From positions 19,661,936 through 19,725,935 of the forward strand of contig CAIIXF020000006.1 of assembly GCA_903813345.2 (NCBI GenBank): a stretch of 64,000 bases of DNA. Direction: 5' to 3'. Below are positions 23,766 through 35,368 of the stretch, piece by piece. Position 1 is the stretch's first letter. Every line of letters begins with the position of its first letter. The translations under genes and the position numbers were made by a program. A model generated the notes under the pieces. The model was given only the letters and a program-made list of their open reading frames with translations. It did no database searches and was not told the origin of the DNA. Source of the stretch: Owenia fusiformis. Its lineage: Eukaryota > Annelida > Polychaeta > Sabellida > Oweniidae.

Positions 23766-24802
23766 TTCCGAGAAAGTCATGATAGAACAATCATATTTAA
23801 TAAATTATACTCTATTATAACAATAATATCATGTGTTTTGTGAATTAATTAATTTCAATTTGTTAAATAATTTAGGGACAGTAAGCTTTGGTAAATGTTA
23901 CACTGGTCCAGATGGACTATCTTCATTCAATCATTACATGGGCTCTCAAGAGAATTCAATCATTTATGAAATAGTGTTGATTTAATCTAATTACCGGTAT
24001 GGTTTATTTAGATTCTGGTTCAAAAACTGAACAAATAAACTAATTGTGGGGAAAATGCAACCAGTTTTGCAATGCAGAGTTAAAGCTGATTGATGTGTCA
24101 TTTGAAATAATTAAGGCATTTACACAACAGAATATCACAACCATGATCCACACAATATTAGAGACAGTAAACTATCTTGTATGTGAAAGTCCCTTAATTT
24201 ATTACAATGATTACTATCACTATAACCAATAGGTATTGCATGAACTCAAAAGAAAGGAAGATTTGAATAGAAAATGTCTTAATTTATCATTTTGTGGCAT
24301 TTAAGTATTTCAGCATTTAGTGTCACCACTTCTTGTTGGTGACATAAAAGCGTCAGTATGTCACTACATTTAGGTAATAATGTAATAGCCAAAGAAGTTG
24401 CTAGTGTTTTGAAATTCATTTATTTTGCAAAGTAGGCATTACTGCATAACATAATATTAACTTTGGCAGTGTAACTGCTATAAGTGCTAATCCAAACTAT
24501 TACAAATAGGTATGATAGTCCAGTTAAATACACCTCTTACATGTCATAAAACAGTTTTGGCAGAGGATCTGAGGCTTTTAATCTGAATTTCATATACCAT
24601 ATGACATTTATACAGCAGAAAATGGTAAATATATTCATCACAGAGGTTTTATTTTCAAAAGTTCATCAAGCTAATAATGACAGAATTTTGGTTGGCCATC
24701 ATGTCTTTATAAACAGCATTTGGGATTTTCACTAGTAACAACTATATAGCTCACTTCAGTCCAATCTATGAACATATTAACATATAAATTATTTCCTAAG
24801 TC

Positions 24803-24808
24803 TTTATT
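24803..24808 (-). other. NDUFA9: Polyadenylation signal abutting the NDUFA9 stop
   Basis: The gene ends TGATGAAATAAAG: two tandem in-frame TGA stops, with AATAAA starting only three bases after the first stop. A U/GU-rich stretch follows (TATATGTTAATATGTT). If used, the 3'UTR would be only about 20-40 nt. Confidence 0.6.
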
Positions 24809-24811
24809 TCA

Positions 24812-27800
24812 TCACGCAGGGACATATTTTGGTGGAGGAGAAGCCTCTGCAAATTCGCCTAAGTTTTCATCATAGTATGCGTTTGCTTTGAAGGCTTTAA
24901 GGTCGTAAAAGGCGCGTTTTTCTATACTTGTGAGGGTTTTCACACCAAGGTCTTCTAGCGTGGGACAACCAGTTGGTCGGTCTGTGATAAACTCCTGAAA
25001 GTAAAAGATGTGCTCAGATATAAATACAGTATAGTTGTGTCAATCTGTTCTGAAAAGTTTATGTTTAGGGGAACCATCCAAGAATCTATGTTGTTTTCAG
25101 CTTTTCAGTTATTTTGACAATTATATCTATGACAATGAGAATTTTCCAACCATAGTTTTGATTTTAATTAAAATAATATCTTTCCTCCTTGTGAAATGGA
25201 TGCATATCAATCTTACTGCAAGATCTTATTATCATTAGCAACCCACCTGGACATAAGAAAGGTGTTGAAATGTGATAAAGAAAACCCGCTAGTCAAAGAT
25301 ATAACTATCTAAAATCATATATCAATAAGCATACATGGTTATTTTGGGAGGTAGGAGAGATTCAGATTTTCATCACTTGACTGGCACACATGCGAAATTC
25401 TAATTTTACCATTTACCATATGGCATCAATGGCATAGCGTCATATACGCATAAAACGCCATGCCACACTTTAAAAATGGATAAAATGGCCAATAATTTAC
25501 TTGATATTAGTCCATATTTGTTGGAACGCACCAAAATTCCACAAATGCAATATAATTTTCAAATTTTTCTTGGGGGGTCCCTCAAAGCTTGTTCGCTTCA
25601 CTCACTCCTGGCGTACACCCACAAAATACCCACGCTACACCACTGGGTATATTCACATGTCTAAAGTGATCACTGATAAGTCATAAGCATACACATGTTT
25701 CTACAACATCATAACTTACCCGTTCAATTTTATCTGGAGAGAGGGGAGGTCTATTTGGCAATTGGCTCATGGCTGCAACCTTAGCCCTGCAATCATATAT
25801 GATACATATATCACTTGTATTACGTCTATATATAATAATATATCTTATTATTCTATGGAATATATTTATTATTTATATTGTAGACACATTTGGAAAAGAA
25901 CTCAATATTATAATGGCAAAACAAAAAGTAATCACATGTTTTGGAGAGCTATGAAATAAGCAAATACATTTAGTTCTAAGAAGAATGTAACTTCTATCGG
26001 TTGTCAACTTTAAAATACCAAATTATTTAAGTAAGCATTCCATGATGAGAAAGGGCTTATAAATGTAAACTTAAAATTTTGTTTCGTTTTGACTTTCCCA
26101 ACTTAACTTAAACAGGGTGAGCCAAAAAAGGTAACCCAAACAACTTTATGTTAATAACTCAGTCATTCTGCACGGGTTTAACATCATATTTGGCACAATT
26201 GTTCAATGTTCTTTCATTCTACTACGTGTCATTGGTCTGTCCCTAATAGTCACAATTTTATGGTCATGTATAAAATGCCGAAATGTGCCGTACTGACTAG
26301 ACATAAATCCCATCAGATTTTTATCTGTGGGCCTATTGTCTACACTAACATTCCTTGAAAGATTGAAACAAGAGATAAGAAGGAAGATGAGAGCCATAAC
26401 ACAGGATGTTTATGCTCATGTTGTAAACAACTACGCCCAATACGTTCAAGTTGGCCTCCAGACAAATGATGCCCATATTTGATGGCATCTTTTCATAAAA
26501 TTGTGACCACTAGAGATAAACCACTGAAACTTGATAGAATGACAATACATTAGACAAGGCTTAATTGTGCCAAATATGACACGCAGGAAGACTTGAGTTA
26601 TTAAGATTTGTTTGGGTTACCTTTTTTGGCTCACCCTGTATATCCAAGAATCCATTGTGATAAAGCTTAGTTGAAGTGAAAAAATCTAAGCCTATATATG
26701 TGTACATACCAAAAGGTTGGGAACATATAGGTTCGCTTGAAATTCCTCCATCTCATAATTCTATAGAAATAATCCACCAGGTCACACAAGTAGTACTGAT
26801 GAGGACCAACGGCTTCATAGACCTTCCCAGGTGCATCTGGATCCAGTAGTGCATTGATGACACCCTCAGCAACATCACCCAAAAAGACTGGCTGTTTAAT
26901 GGTGCGCTCTCCTTTCTCCCACATTGGCATAGTGTTGAGGACTCTAGATCGCCTGGCCGCATTGGCATAGTAGTAAAAGAAGTGATCCTCGCGACCAAAG
27001 ACATCTGAGGGGCGGATGATTGTGGCATCTGGGAATTCTTCCCTGACCGCATTCTCACCTTCTGCCTAGAAAAATAAGAGAAAAGCCCAATATTTTAATA
27101 ATTTTGTTGAAACAATTCATTGTGGCTAAAAGCTTAACAATCCTCACAACTTCACCATTTTTTTCCATTCCATTGACTCCCCTGTTAAAAAAATTAAAAT
27201 GTGAACTTGTCTCGTTTTGAATGGTGAACAGTCATATATGAAAAGTTGAACTATCACTGCTTAGATAGATCAAAATGTTTCAAGACATTTTTAAAGATAA
27301 GTTATTCTAAAAAGATGATCAAATAGAATTGACAGAAATCTAATTATAAGACTAATTAAAAGAACAGGTTGCATATGATGTGTTAAAAGAAAACAAATTC
27401 ATGTCATTAAAACTGAAATTTAATTAGCTATGGATATTGTAATTGAATTGATTCATATATTTGGATATCAAAGAATTGTAGATTCACAAGAAACTTATAT
27501 CGGTGGATTCAGTTAACTGTTTTTTATGTCTAAAATTTTGGAAAAACATTAAAAGGTCTGAGTCATCTTTTTTCTAATGTGAGAAGTAAGTGTGAATTTA
27601 TTTGAATCCCATAATAATGTAATTTTACATTTGTTGGTATTCCATAGTTTTGTGGTCAATTAGCAATGAAACTTATGGTGAATAATATGGTCAGATTAAT
27701 CGAAATCCAGAAAAACATGGAATGTGATTTGCCTCCAAACGCTTAAAAGCCCATCCCATTTATTTCCATTTTCAGATAAGGAGTCCAAGAGATTTTAGTG

Positions 27801-30498
27801 TTTTATCATTTCTTCAATGTATTTCAATAGTATACAATCATGAAACTTGTTATAAATGAGTGCAAGTTAGCATACCCTTTATAATCATATTTTGCTGTCT
27901 AACAAAACAACTACAAGACCTCTCCAATACGACTAATTTAAAACTTAGTTCTGCAAAATGTGTTTAGTCAATGTTGGGATATAATTTTAACTGTCAACTT
28001 CTGAATAGGTCAAGAATCATATACTCTACCTTTGTACGAAGAAATTCTGATCCTTCTTTAGTGTAAATCTTTTGTGGCGAGTCAGAAGCATTGAGAGCTG
28101 AGAAGTGAATAAGTCTTTCAATTCCCTCTTCTCTGGCCACTTTGGCAATTAATCTTGCAGCTTTGTTATTGACATCATCAAACTTAAAGTTTCTACAAAA
28201 AATTCATTCTGTTATTAGGTAATGCTACAAATAATATTAATACTCCATTTCACATTCAAAACGATATCTGTTGTTGAATTTGAATTTTTTTCAATACAAA
28301 GGACAAGTCTCGGTTTGGAGAACAGTCTCCTGGGCGAATATTTTTTTCATGAATGATGCAGAAATATCAACCAAATTAAATTATGAATATTCAAAAGAAG
28401 ACATTAAATCTACAAGATGTAAAAATATTACAATTTTCTGAAGCAGGCGTAACATGCAGTAAACCAGTTCAATAAATACAAGTCTCGATTTGGAGAAAGA
28501 AGTTCATCAGTGTATTGCGCTAATAATTTCTTTATCAAAAATCTAGAAATATCATCCAAATTAAAATTATGACTATTCAAAAGAAGACATTCAAATCTAT
28601 ATAATGTAAAAAAATCAAAGTCTGAAGCAGGGGTAACGCTCAATTATCCATCAATTCCAATTTCATCAAAACCTCTTAAGAAATCTCTTGATATAACACA
28701 ATTTTTGGTCACAGTACTTTTCACATATTTGGATAATACGTTGTACTTACTTGGTTTCCCAGTCTCTACCTACGAGGTTGATGACAGTGTTAGAATACTT
28801 CAGTGCCTTCCTTATAGATGCTTCATCTGTAACTTGGTATGGCTGAAAATTTGAAACTTGACATTGAGCCACAATAAAAGTAAATTTGTGTGAGTGGAAT
28901 GTTTTTGGTACCTCAAAATAGTATTCAACTTCAAATGTGTTCCACTTACAGAAGTTCATTTTACATGTTAATAGGTAACGAAACTTACACAAGTCCCAAG
29001 GCTTAAAGTGATATTTCATAGAGAAATACAACGAAGAATTAAATAAGTGATCACTCACCTGAAACAGAATCTGTCCCAAATCCCCACATAGTTTTAACTT
29101 TTGACACCAATAGGGGTCTCCTCTGTATGGGATGATCACCTGAGATCCAATTTTACCTGAAATGTTAAATTATACATGTAAATTACATAAATTTATATAG
29201 GTTGTACGGTACATGTATATACTTTATATAGATACAGACTTACTTAAGACAGATATGTGTCTAATTTCAAGTTGTAGATATTAGTTATAATAAGTAGTCA
29301 TCCTAGAAAATACATACCTAATCTATTGACAACTGAGTTTCCAATGAACCCTGAAGCTCCAAAGACAGTTGCCACGACACCACTGAAAGATGACCGACCA
29401 CCCCGTCCCCTTTTAACTGCTGTAAGACTTGTTGAACTGGCATCTCTTTTTTGGACATATGCAGTAGCTAGAACAGGCGGTGCCTGGTGGCCTTAAAATA
29501 AATAAATATTTTCATGAACCATAAGAGCCAAAGGCTTTCTATCTATACATATGCTACTCACTGTTTTCAGGATTTGAGCATCGCGGGAGGTCTTCCAATA
29601 GAAGGTAATAAAATTAATAAAAGTTTCAGGATGCCTGAATTTTCTCTTGAAAGCCCATATTAGAACTAGATTCTAAAAATACTGTTTTTATCTACAGTCT
29701 GTCAAACTGCTTCAAATGCAAGCAGTTGAACCTGAAAAATAAGAAATCTAAAGACTATTGTGCAATAATATAAAGAAAAATATATTGATATTGCACACGA
29801 ATGACATTTGTATATCTTAGTCAAAACATCGGAAAGGATAACATAAAGTCTGTAACCTCTTATATTTTGATGCTTCTCTGCCATGTTAATTCTGAAAAAA
29901 TAACATGGCAGATAGACCTCAAATTACAAGAGGGCACAGGCTTATTGCACTAAACACTAAATAATCTGAAATATACAAATGTAATTCTTGTGCAATATGA
30001 ATATATTTTTCTATATATTGTGGCACGATAGACTTAGTCTACAGATTTCTAATTTTTCAGGTTCAACTGCTTGCCTTTGAAGACTAGTCTACTGTATGAT
30101 CTAATTTATAAATGTAAGTTTAGTCTATTTTGATGTAAATCATGACATGCGATGCGACAGATAGTAGAATTGCAAACAATTGCAAATATATCCTTACTTT
30201 ATATGTGAAACAAAATAAATAAAGATTGCTCCTTATCGGAGATGATGAAGTAAAGACCTTCAAGGTTAGATCTAGGTTGAGGTGGAAAACTTGAAAAAAA
30301 AAATCTGGAAATAATTTCAGACATCAACAAAATGGAATATATCTCATTTCGTATTCACTGATCTCTCCATTCATTTGACTCCATTAATAGCGCGGCATAT
30401 ATACTAACTGATTAACACTAATTAAGGATAAAGAAGATAGTAAATAAGCCATACTTACGGCCTATACGAAGAAAATTTTGGCCAACCACAGCCGCCAT
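24812..30498 (-). CDS. NDUFA9: NADH dehydrogenase [ubiquinone] 1 alpha subcomplex subunit 9 (complex I 39 kDa subunit)
   Basis: Exons in transcript order: 30498-30459, 29491-29318, 29156-29059, 28842-28751, 28192-28030, 27065-26710, 25786-25720, 24994-24812. All junctions are GT-AG and phases join to 1,173 nt (390 aa plus stop); the human protein is about 377 aa. Atypical short-chain dehydrogenase fold: nucleotide-binding GASGFIG at residues 58-64, then [34 protein letters not shown] and QPVFLGDV, all diagnostic of NDUFA9. The basic, Ser/Thr-rich N-terminus ([13 protein letters not shown]...) fits a mitochondrial presequence. It is an accessory, NADPH-binding matrix-arm subunit of complex I. 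The start is the only ATG before GRGGRSS. Introns carry two inverted-repeat elements and a direct duplication. Confidence 0.97.
26113..26638. mobile_element. Inverted-repeat element with CAGGGTGAGCC ends
   Basis: Left end CAGGGTGAGCCAAAAAAGG and right end CCTTTTTTGGCTCACCCTG|TA, with arms of about 150 bp (AATAACTCA, ATATTTGGCACAATT, TAGTCACAATTTTA). The right flank is TA; the left is AA, presumably a mutated TA. The middle differs between arms and no transposase is readable. It lies in an NDUFA9 intron. Confidence 0.8.
28294..28638. repeat. Direct duplication of about 165 bp
   Basis: Copies at about 28294-28454 and 28472-28638 share ACAAGTCTCG(G/A)TTTGGAG, TATTCAAAAGAAGACATT and TCTGAAGCAGG(C/G)GTAAC. 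Intronic in NDUFA9. Confidence 0.8.
29695..30094. mobile_element. 400-bp foldback element in NDUFA9 intron 1, TA flanks
   Basis: TA|CAGTCTGTC at the left mirrors AGACTAGTCTACTG|TA at the right. Inner arms match well (GCAAGCAGTTGAACCTGAAA, GAAAAATATATT, ATTGCACA, ACATTTGTATAT). The centre has a second small palindrome, GCCATGTTA...TAACATGGC. No coding capacity. Confidence 0.8.
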
Positions 30499-31742
30499 CT
30501 TTGATTTTTGAGGGATGTGTTATGCTAGCAGACATCAGTTTTAATTAATAATTCTACATCTTAAAAATGTCAATACAGAAAGTTTTCTATTCGTATGAGA
30601 AGTTTTTCATGTTGAAAGAACATATTTAATATCAAATATATCGATTGAAATAGATTTTATTTGTGAAATTGCGGTTGGTATTGATATTTTAAGTTTGTAT
30701 TTGCTACCAGATATCGAAACGGGTACAAAATTCAAGAAATTTCGACATTTATTTTTTTAACAACTACTTTTACCATTTTAGAGCAGTTTCTGTCATAATT
30801 TCGGCATTCTGAGATTATTATAGAGGTTCGTATTATATAAATAGTCATTGTAATGCGTTAAATGTCAATTTGATCATATGTTGTTCCTGAATAATCAAAT
30901 CTTGAAATACAAAATACTGGACATTCGGACATTCATTGTTGCAAATATAGAGATTAGTTTCTGGCCTGGGGGATTCACTGGATTGAAATTCGGCGGGGTT
31001 CCTAGCCCGGGTCCTAGGCTGAACATTCAAATATCAATATGTTCCCATACCAATCTGTAAAATTTCAATATGTTCCCATACCAACCAAAATAATAGAACG
31101 TCATTGTCATATGTTCAAAATAATGTTCCCATACATAAGCTTACATGTACTAAATGTCAAAATATAAGACCAATGCCATACCAAATCTTCAAATATAGGA
31201 CTAATGCCACACCATAAGGGAAAAAAGTAATATTCAAACTGAAAAAGGCCCAAGAAGGTAGACCTTTGAGAATAATGATTCAAAACAATCTCAAGTTAAA
31301 GATATGTGTAACTTTTTCTTTATTGCAATAATTTGAGAAAGTATGTACTAAACCAATGCCATACAACAAGTGTGAGGTCACATATTTTTCACCCTCATCG
31401 AATAACTTTGACCTTAACTCCATTCTTACATTTGTCATAAGGTCATGCTTATAGATGAAAGTGGACAATATAGAGTAGGTATGCATGGCTCACCCATTGT
31501 CTTAAAGATATCTAACACTTTCCATTGCCTACATTATATCACCCTTTTATGAACATCCTCAAGTACAATATGTGTAATCATCAAGCTCAGTTCATTATTC
31601 TCCTCTGCCAAAAATGTTGTATTAGGATTTTTTGGTTCTTTTTTATTTTTGCATATAATAAATTGTAGTATTTGTTTCAACATATTTTCCAGGTGCCAAA
31701 CTGGTAATCAGACTGCACACAGCTTAATCCACAGATTTCACC
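30499..31742. other. Divergent intergenic region NDUFA9 / TXNL4A
   Basis: 1.24 kb between two head-to-head genes. Shows a small duplication (CAATATGTTCCCATACCAA at about 31036 and 31069) and an acceptor-like TTTTCCAG at 31692, 50 bp before the TXNL4A ATG, which could mark a 5'UTR intron. No core promoter motif is convincing. Confidence 0.6.
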
Positions 31743-32171
31743 ATGTCGTACATGCTCCAGCATCTGAACAATGGATGGCAGGTAGACCAGGCCATTCTCT
31801 GTGAGGAGGAAAGATTGACAGTCATTCGTTTTGGTCATGATTGGGACCCAACATGTATGGCCATGGATGAAACACTTATGAATGCAGCTGAGAAGCTGAA
31901 AAATTTCTGCATCATCTACCTCGTGGACATTACAGAAGTACCAGACTTCAATAAAATGTATGAGTTGTATGATCCCTGCACAGTGATGTTCTTCTATCGC
32001 AATAAACATATAATGATAGATCTTGGTACTGGAAACAATAATAAGATTAACTGGGCTATGGAGGACACTCAGGAGTTCATTGATATTGTAGAAACTGTCT
32101 TCAGGGGCGCAAGGAAAGGGCGAGGTCTTGTTGTGTCTCCGAAGGATTACTCAACAAAATATAGATACTGA
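31743..32171 (+). CDS. TXNL4A: Thioredoxin-like protein 4A (Dim1, U5 snRNP 15 kDa protein), single coding exon
   Basis: 142 codons, exactly the family length, from MSYMLQHLNNGWQVDQAI to the invariant C-terminus VVSPKDYSTKYRY. The thioredoxin-fold signatures IRFGHDWDPTCM, YLVDITEVPDFNKMYELYD and NKHIMIDLGTGNNNKINWA are intact. The protein is a core U5 / tri-snRNP component needed for pre-mRNA splicing in the nucleus. The coding sequence has no intron, whereas the human gene has introns within the coding region. It also differs from the human protein at about twenty sites by my reckoning, more than I expect for so conserved a protein. No disabling change is seen. It could be the main gene with lost introns or an active retrocopy. 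Confidence 0.97.
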   Translation: MSYMLQHLNNGWQVDQAILCEEERLTVIRFGHDWDPTCMAMDETLMNAAEKLKNFCIIYLVDITEVPDFNKMYELYDPCTVMFFYRNKHIMIDLGTGNNNKINWAMEDTQEFIDIVETVFRGARKGRGLVVSPKDYSTKYRY

Positions 32172-32440
32172 TTTAGTGACTTTATGGGTACAAGTGAAAA
32201 GTGGATTTTTCTGTTTGGATTATTCAATATGGAGCATTCCCATAATTTCAAAAGTTATTCCCATTTCTTATAACTCTACTTCACTGTAAAATTCTATGTT
32301 GTATGTTGCATTGCCACCCTTGTGGATGTGTGTAAAGAATTTGAAAAGATCCTGAAAAGGAGTGTTCTGTTCTAGAGCTCATACATGTAGATCATTTTCA
32401 TACTGAGTATATACTGAGTAGCCAAGTAATTGTTATTCAC

Positions 32441-32456
32441 AATAAACATGAATAAA
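32441..32456 (+). other. TXNL4A: Paired polyadenylation signals downstream of TXNL4A
   Basis: AATAAA at 32441-32446 and again at 32451-32456, the second running directly into an A-rich tract. The predicted 3'UTR is about 290 nt. The A-run could be ordinary sequence or the fossil tail of a retroposed copy. Confidence 0.6.
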
Positions 32457-32860
32457 AAAAAGTATGACTGACTTTCCCTTGATCTAGATTTTATTGCCTT
32501 TTTCATAGGCTAGTAATGAATAAGTAACTTTCACCATTAAAGGGAGTAAAAAGGACATATTAGAGAGTGTGAAAATGTTGGAAGAAATCTATTTAAAAAT
32601 CATAATTTTATTTTCTGAAAAATTGATTGAGATATCTGATCATTGAAGGTAAGATTTATGATGAAGAGATATCCAGAATCATTTGATTGAATTGAAAAGG
32701 GGGCATCCCCACAGATAACTTTAAAAATCAAAGAACAATCCTGAAATTAAGTCAGAACTTTTGATGTATTTAGAGAATAATGATCATGATGAGATAATAC
32801 GTAAAACTGAGTTTTCAAAACTTACCCTCAACAACAACTTTATCACTTCTGCTCCTTTTA

Positions 32861-33008
32861 TACCTGTATCACATTTGCTGCTTGATTCATCGGTCGGCGC
32901 CCGGCCGATTGAGTATTTTGTTCAAAATTGAATACATTTCTGAACAAAATACTCAATCGGCCGGGTGCCGTAGTGAAAATCGGAGCAAATGTGACCAAGG
33001 CATTAATA
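32861..33008. mobile_element. Palindromic MITE (CGGCGCCCGGCC / GGCCGGGTGCCG), copy 1
   Basis: Near-perfect hairpin: arms TCGGTCGGCGCCCGGCCGAT, GAGTATTTTGTTCA, then the mirror image TGAACAAAATACTC and ATCGGCCGGGTGCCG. The outer right end is GTGACCAAGGCATTAA. A second copy at 62519-62664 gives the full ends TGCCTTGGTCACAT / ATGTGACCAAGGCA. Confidence 0.88.
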
Positions 33009-33373
33009 AGAGGCTACTTTGATAGTCAACCATCATGTATACATTGAAGAAACAAAACATTATTAACAATGATTTCATCTTAATTTTTAAGTCACCATGA
33101 TTTTATACTCCTTTATTTGCCCTCCCAGATATAAAATACTTTCTATTCTAGCCACAAATTTTGCAGGGGGCTTCAAACGTTGATAAATTTGACTAACGTC
33201 ATGCCAGTCTATTGAGCTCAGAATTTGACTGTGCAGTCCTAAAAATCAAACATTATGATTACCAATGGACCAATCAAAAACCATCTTTTCATATCAAGTT
33301 CATTAGTAAATCACTGAGTCTTCTGCATCTCATCTTCTGTCACTTCTGTTGACCACTATTTTCTCTAGACTCA

Positions 33374-33549
33374 TGCCCGTAGCCAGTTTTGCCAAGGGGG
33401 TTCAGTTTTCAAAAATTTCCAGGGGGGTTCACATTTGACAATTTTGGCCCAAATATGGCCTAAAATCACTTGAGAAGTGCTCAAAATGGTGAAAAACTGC
33501 ATGATTTTAAAAGAATTTTTGGCCGGGGGGGTGGGGGGGGCTACGGGCC
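33374..33549. mobile_element. MITE with GCCCGTAGCCAG / GGCTACGGGC ends, fuller copy
   Basis: Left GCCCGTAGCCAGTTTTGCC and right GGGGGGGGCTACGGGC. The interior AATGGTGAAAAACTGCATGA is identical to the copy at 14030-14157. Confidence 0.8.
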
Positions 33550-34651
33550 TGAGATTAATTTGACTGCGTATACTTTAAAGAGGAATCTCATGATAGTTCA
33601 ATGGAAAAAGCAAGCAACACTAATATGACATTTTTTATAAACAATGCATGATTGATTTATTTGGTACAAAGGCACAGACACCTTGTACTTGTAAATGACT
33701 ACATAATATATCTAATACAACTGTCCAGCATACTGGCTATGTTCCTTTCGTGGGTTGCAACCCCATAAAACACTGTTTTCTTTGTTACCTTATATTACAT
33801 ACTAGTAATCATCTAGTTTGCTAGCTTATCTCTCTCAGAACTGATTTTGATCAATTAAATGATCATAAAACCACAATGTAGCTAGAGACATTGACTGAAA
33901 AGACAAACCAGTTTTCCATAGACGTACACCAAGTTCAAAAGTCATGAGTCACTACTGGAAAATTCTACATTGCTGTCAAGTGCAAAATCACTAACTAATA
34001 ATACCACAAATTATTGGGGTCAAGACCAGCGAAACAAACATAGCCATTATAAACATAAATTACTCTTTTTATCAGATATAAACAATATTTCTTTAATTTA
34101 ATAATTTTTTATATCTAGTACAAGCTTCCAGATTCCTGAAGCTCCTGTTATCTTATAACAAAAGTGTATTCATTGCTTAGTGCATTTTGACTACAGAAAC
34201 CACAGAATTGTTGAGATCTCAGATAATACATTTGGTAAAACATAACATAAAATCCAATCAACTGAGCATATGAATACAATATAAAAGTTATAAACAATGA
34301 TTTGTGTTAGGATTACAAAATGAAAACAAGTACGTGTACCAGTTTATGTCGAAGTATTTAATTTAAATATGGTATGTGAAATCCGTACAATATGAAAAAT
34401 ATTACTTTGTATATAGATTAGAATGTGTGAGATTTGAATTGAGCACATAAGTCTATCACACTGTCTGGTAAAACCAGACTAAACACTGTTTGACCATGTC
34501 ATAGAGCTTCAGTAGTACCAGTGGTTCATCAAAGAATCACTTCTCAGTAACTGATAGGATTATGATTTAATAAAACTTTTGAAAAGCTCATGAACACGAG
34601 TACAATAGTTCTGTACAAAATAAATATTACAGCAGTTCAGTATGAATGTAA

Positions 34652-34772
34652 ATTTCACAGCTGTCCAAAATGAATATCACAGCTGTCCAAAATGAATATC
34701 ACAGCTGTCCAAAATGAATATCACAGCTGTCCAAAATGAATATCACAGCTGTCCAAAATGAATATCACAGCT
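34652..34772. repeat. 22-bp tandem array
   Basis: About 5.5 nearly identical copies of a 22-bp unit (ATCACAGCTGTCCAAAATGA plus AT). Confidence 0.92.
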
Positions 34773-35368
34773 ACCTATTCAAAATAAATATCTCCACTAC
34801 ATGTATGAGAATTACAGCAATAATCTCAGGAATACAGTAACATTTGTATAAATGAATACACATCTGTATAACATCTTATTAATATTTTTAGAACATGTAT
34901 ATACTTGTATATTTCAATAACTATTTCATGAAAAACATAGAGACAACTATATGGGTATCGAAACATCAAGCACAAATGGCACATATCACATATTAGATCT
35001 ATAGTATAAATAACAACTGATTGGTAATACTTAACATTCTCATAAATAGTTGAGCAAACACTAAGTTAAATCACCATGACAACCATGGAAAATGATTTAT
35101 TGTATCAAATTAATACTAGGATTTAAAGCCAGCATGTAAAATATGTTTGTTTAGTGTATTCTACACTTCTATAGTGTATTTTTACATAGAGATGTTGCAC
35201 ATACATATTCATATAACTGAATCACAACAAGTTTAGTAATCAATGGTGCAATTTGGTCATCATGAAATTGTTCAGACAAATGAGAAATAGTATGTTCCAA
35301 ACTTCTCAGAAGTTTACATTAATGGAATACACTTTGGATGATTGATGTTACAGGAGTCCAGATATCTT

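Larger units (their letters stand above)
20602..24811. other. Convergent intergenic region P3H / NDUFA9
   Basis: Holds the P3H 3'UTR (an AATAAA is at 21354-21359, but I cannot confirm it is used), two foldback/MITE elements, two tandem duplications and a short GTCACCAC fragment near 24318. No coding sequence is supported. Confidence 0.7.
32172..35368. other. Convergent intergenic region TXNL4A / ELOVL4-like (-)
   Basis: Contains two MITEs (32861-33008, 33374-33549), a 22-bp tandem array (34652-34772) and AT-rich sequence that must include the 3'UTR of the - strand elongase. No additional gene is supported. Confidence 0.7.

Noticed and set aside
34652-34772. CRISPR-like array
   Set aside because: Direct head-to-tail 22-bp units without spacers in animal DNA; a simple minisatellite. 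The same applies to the other arrays.
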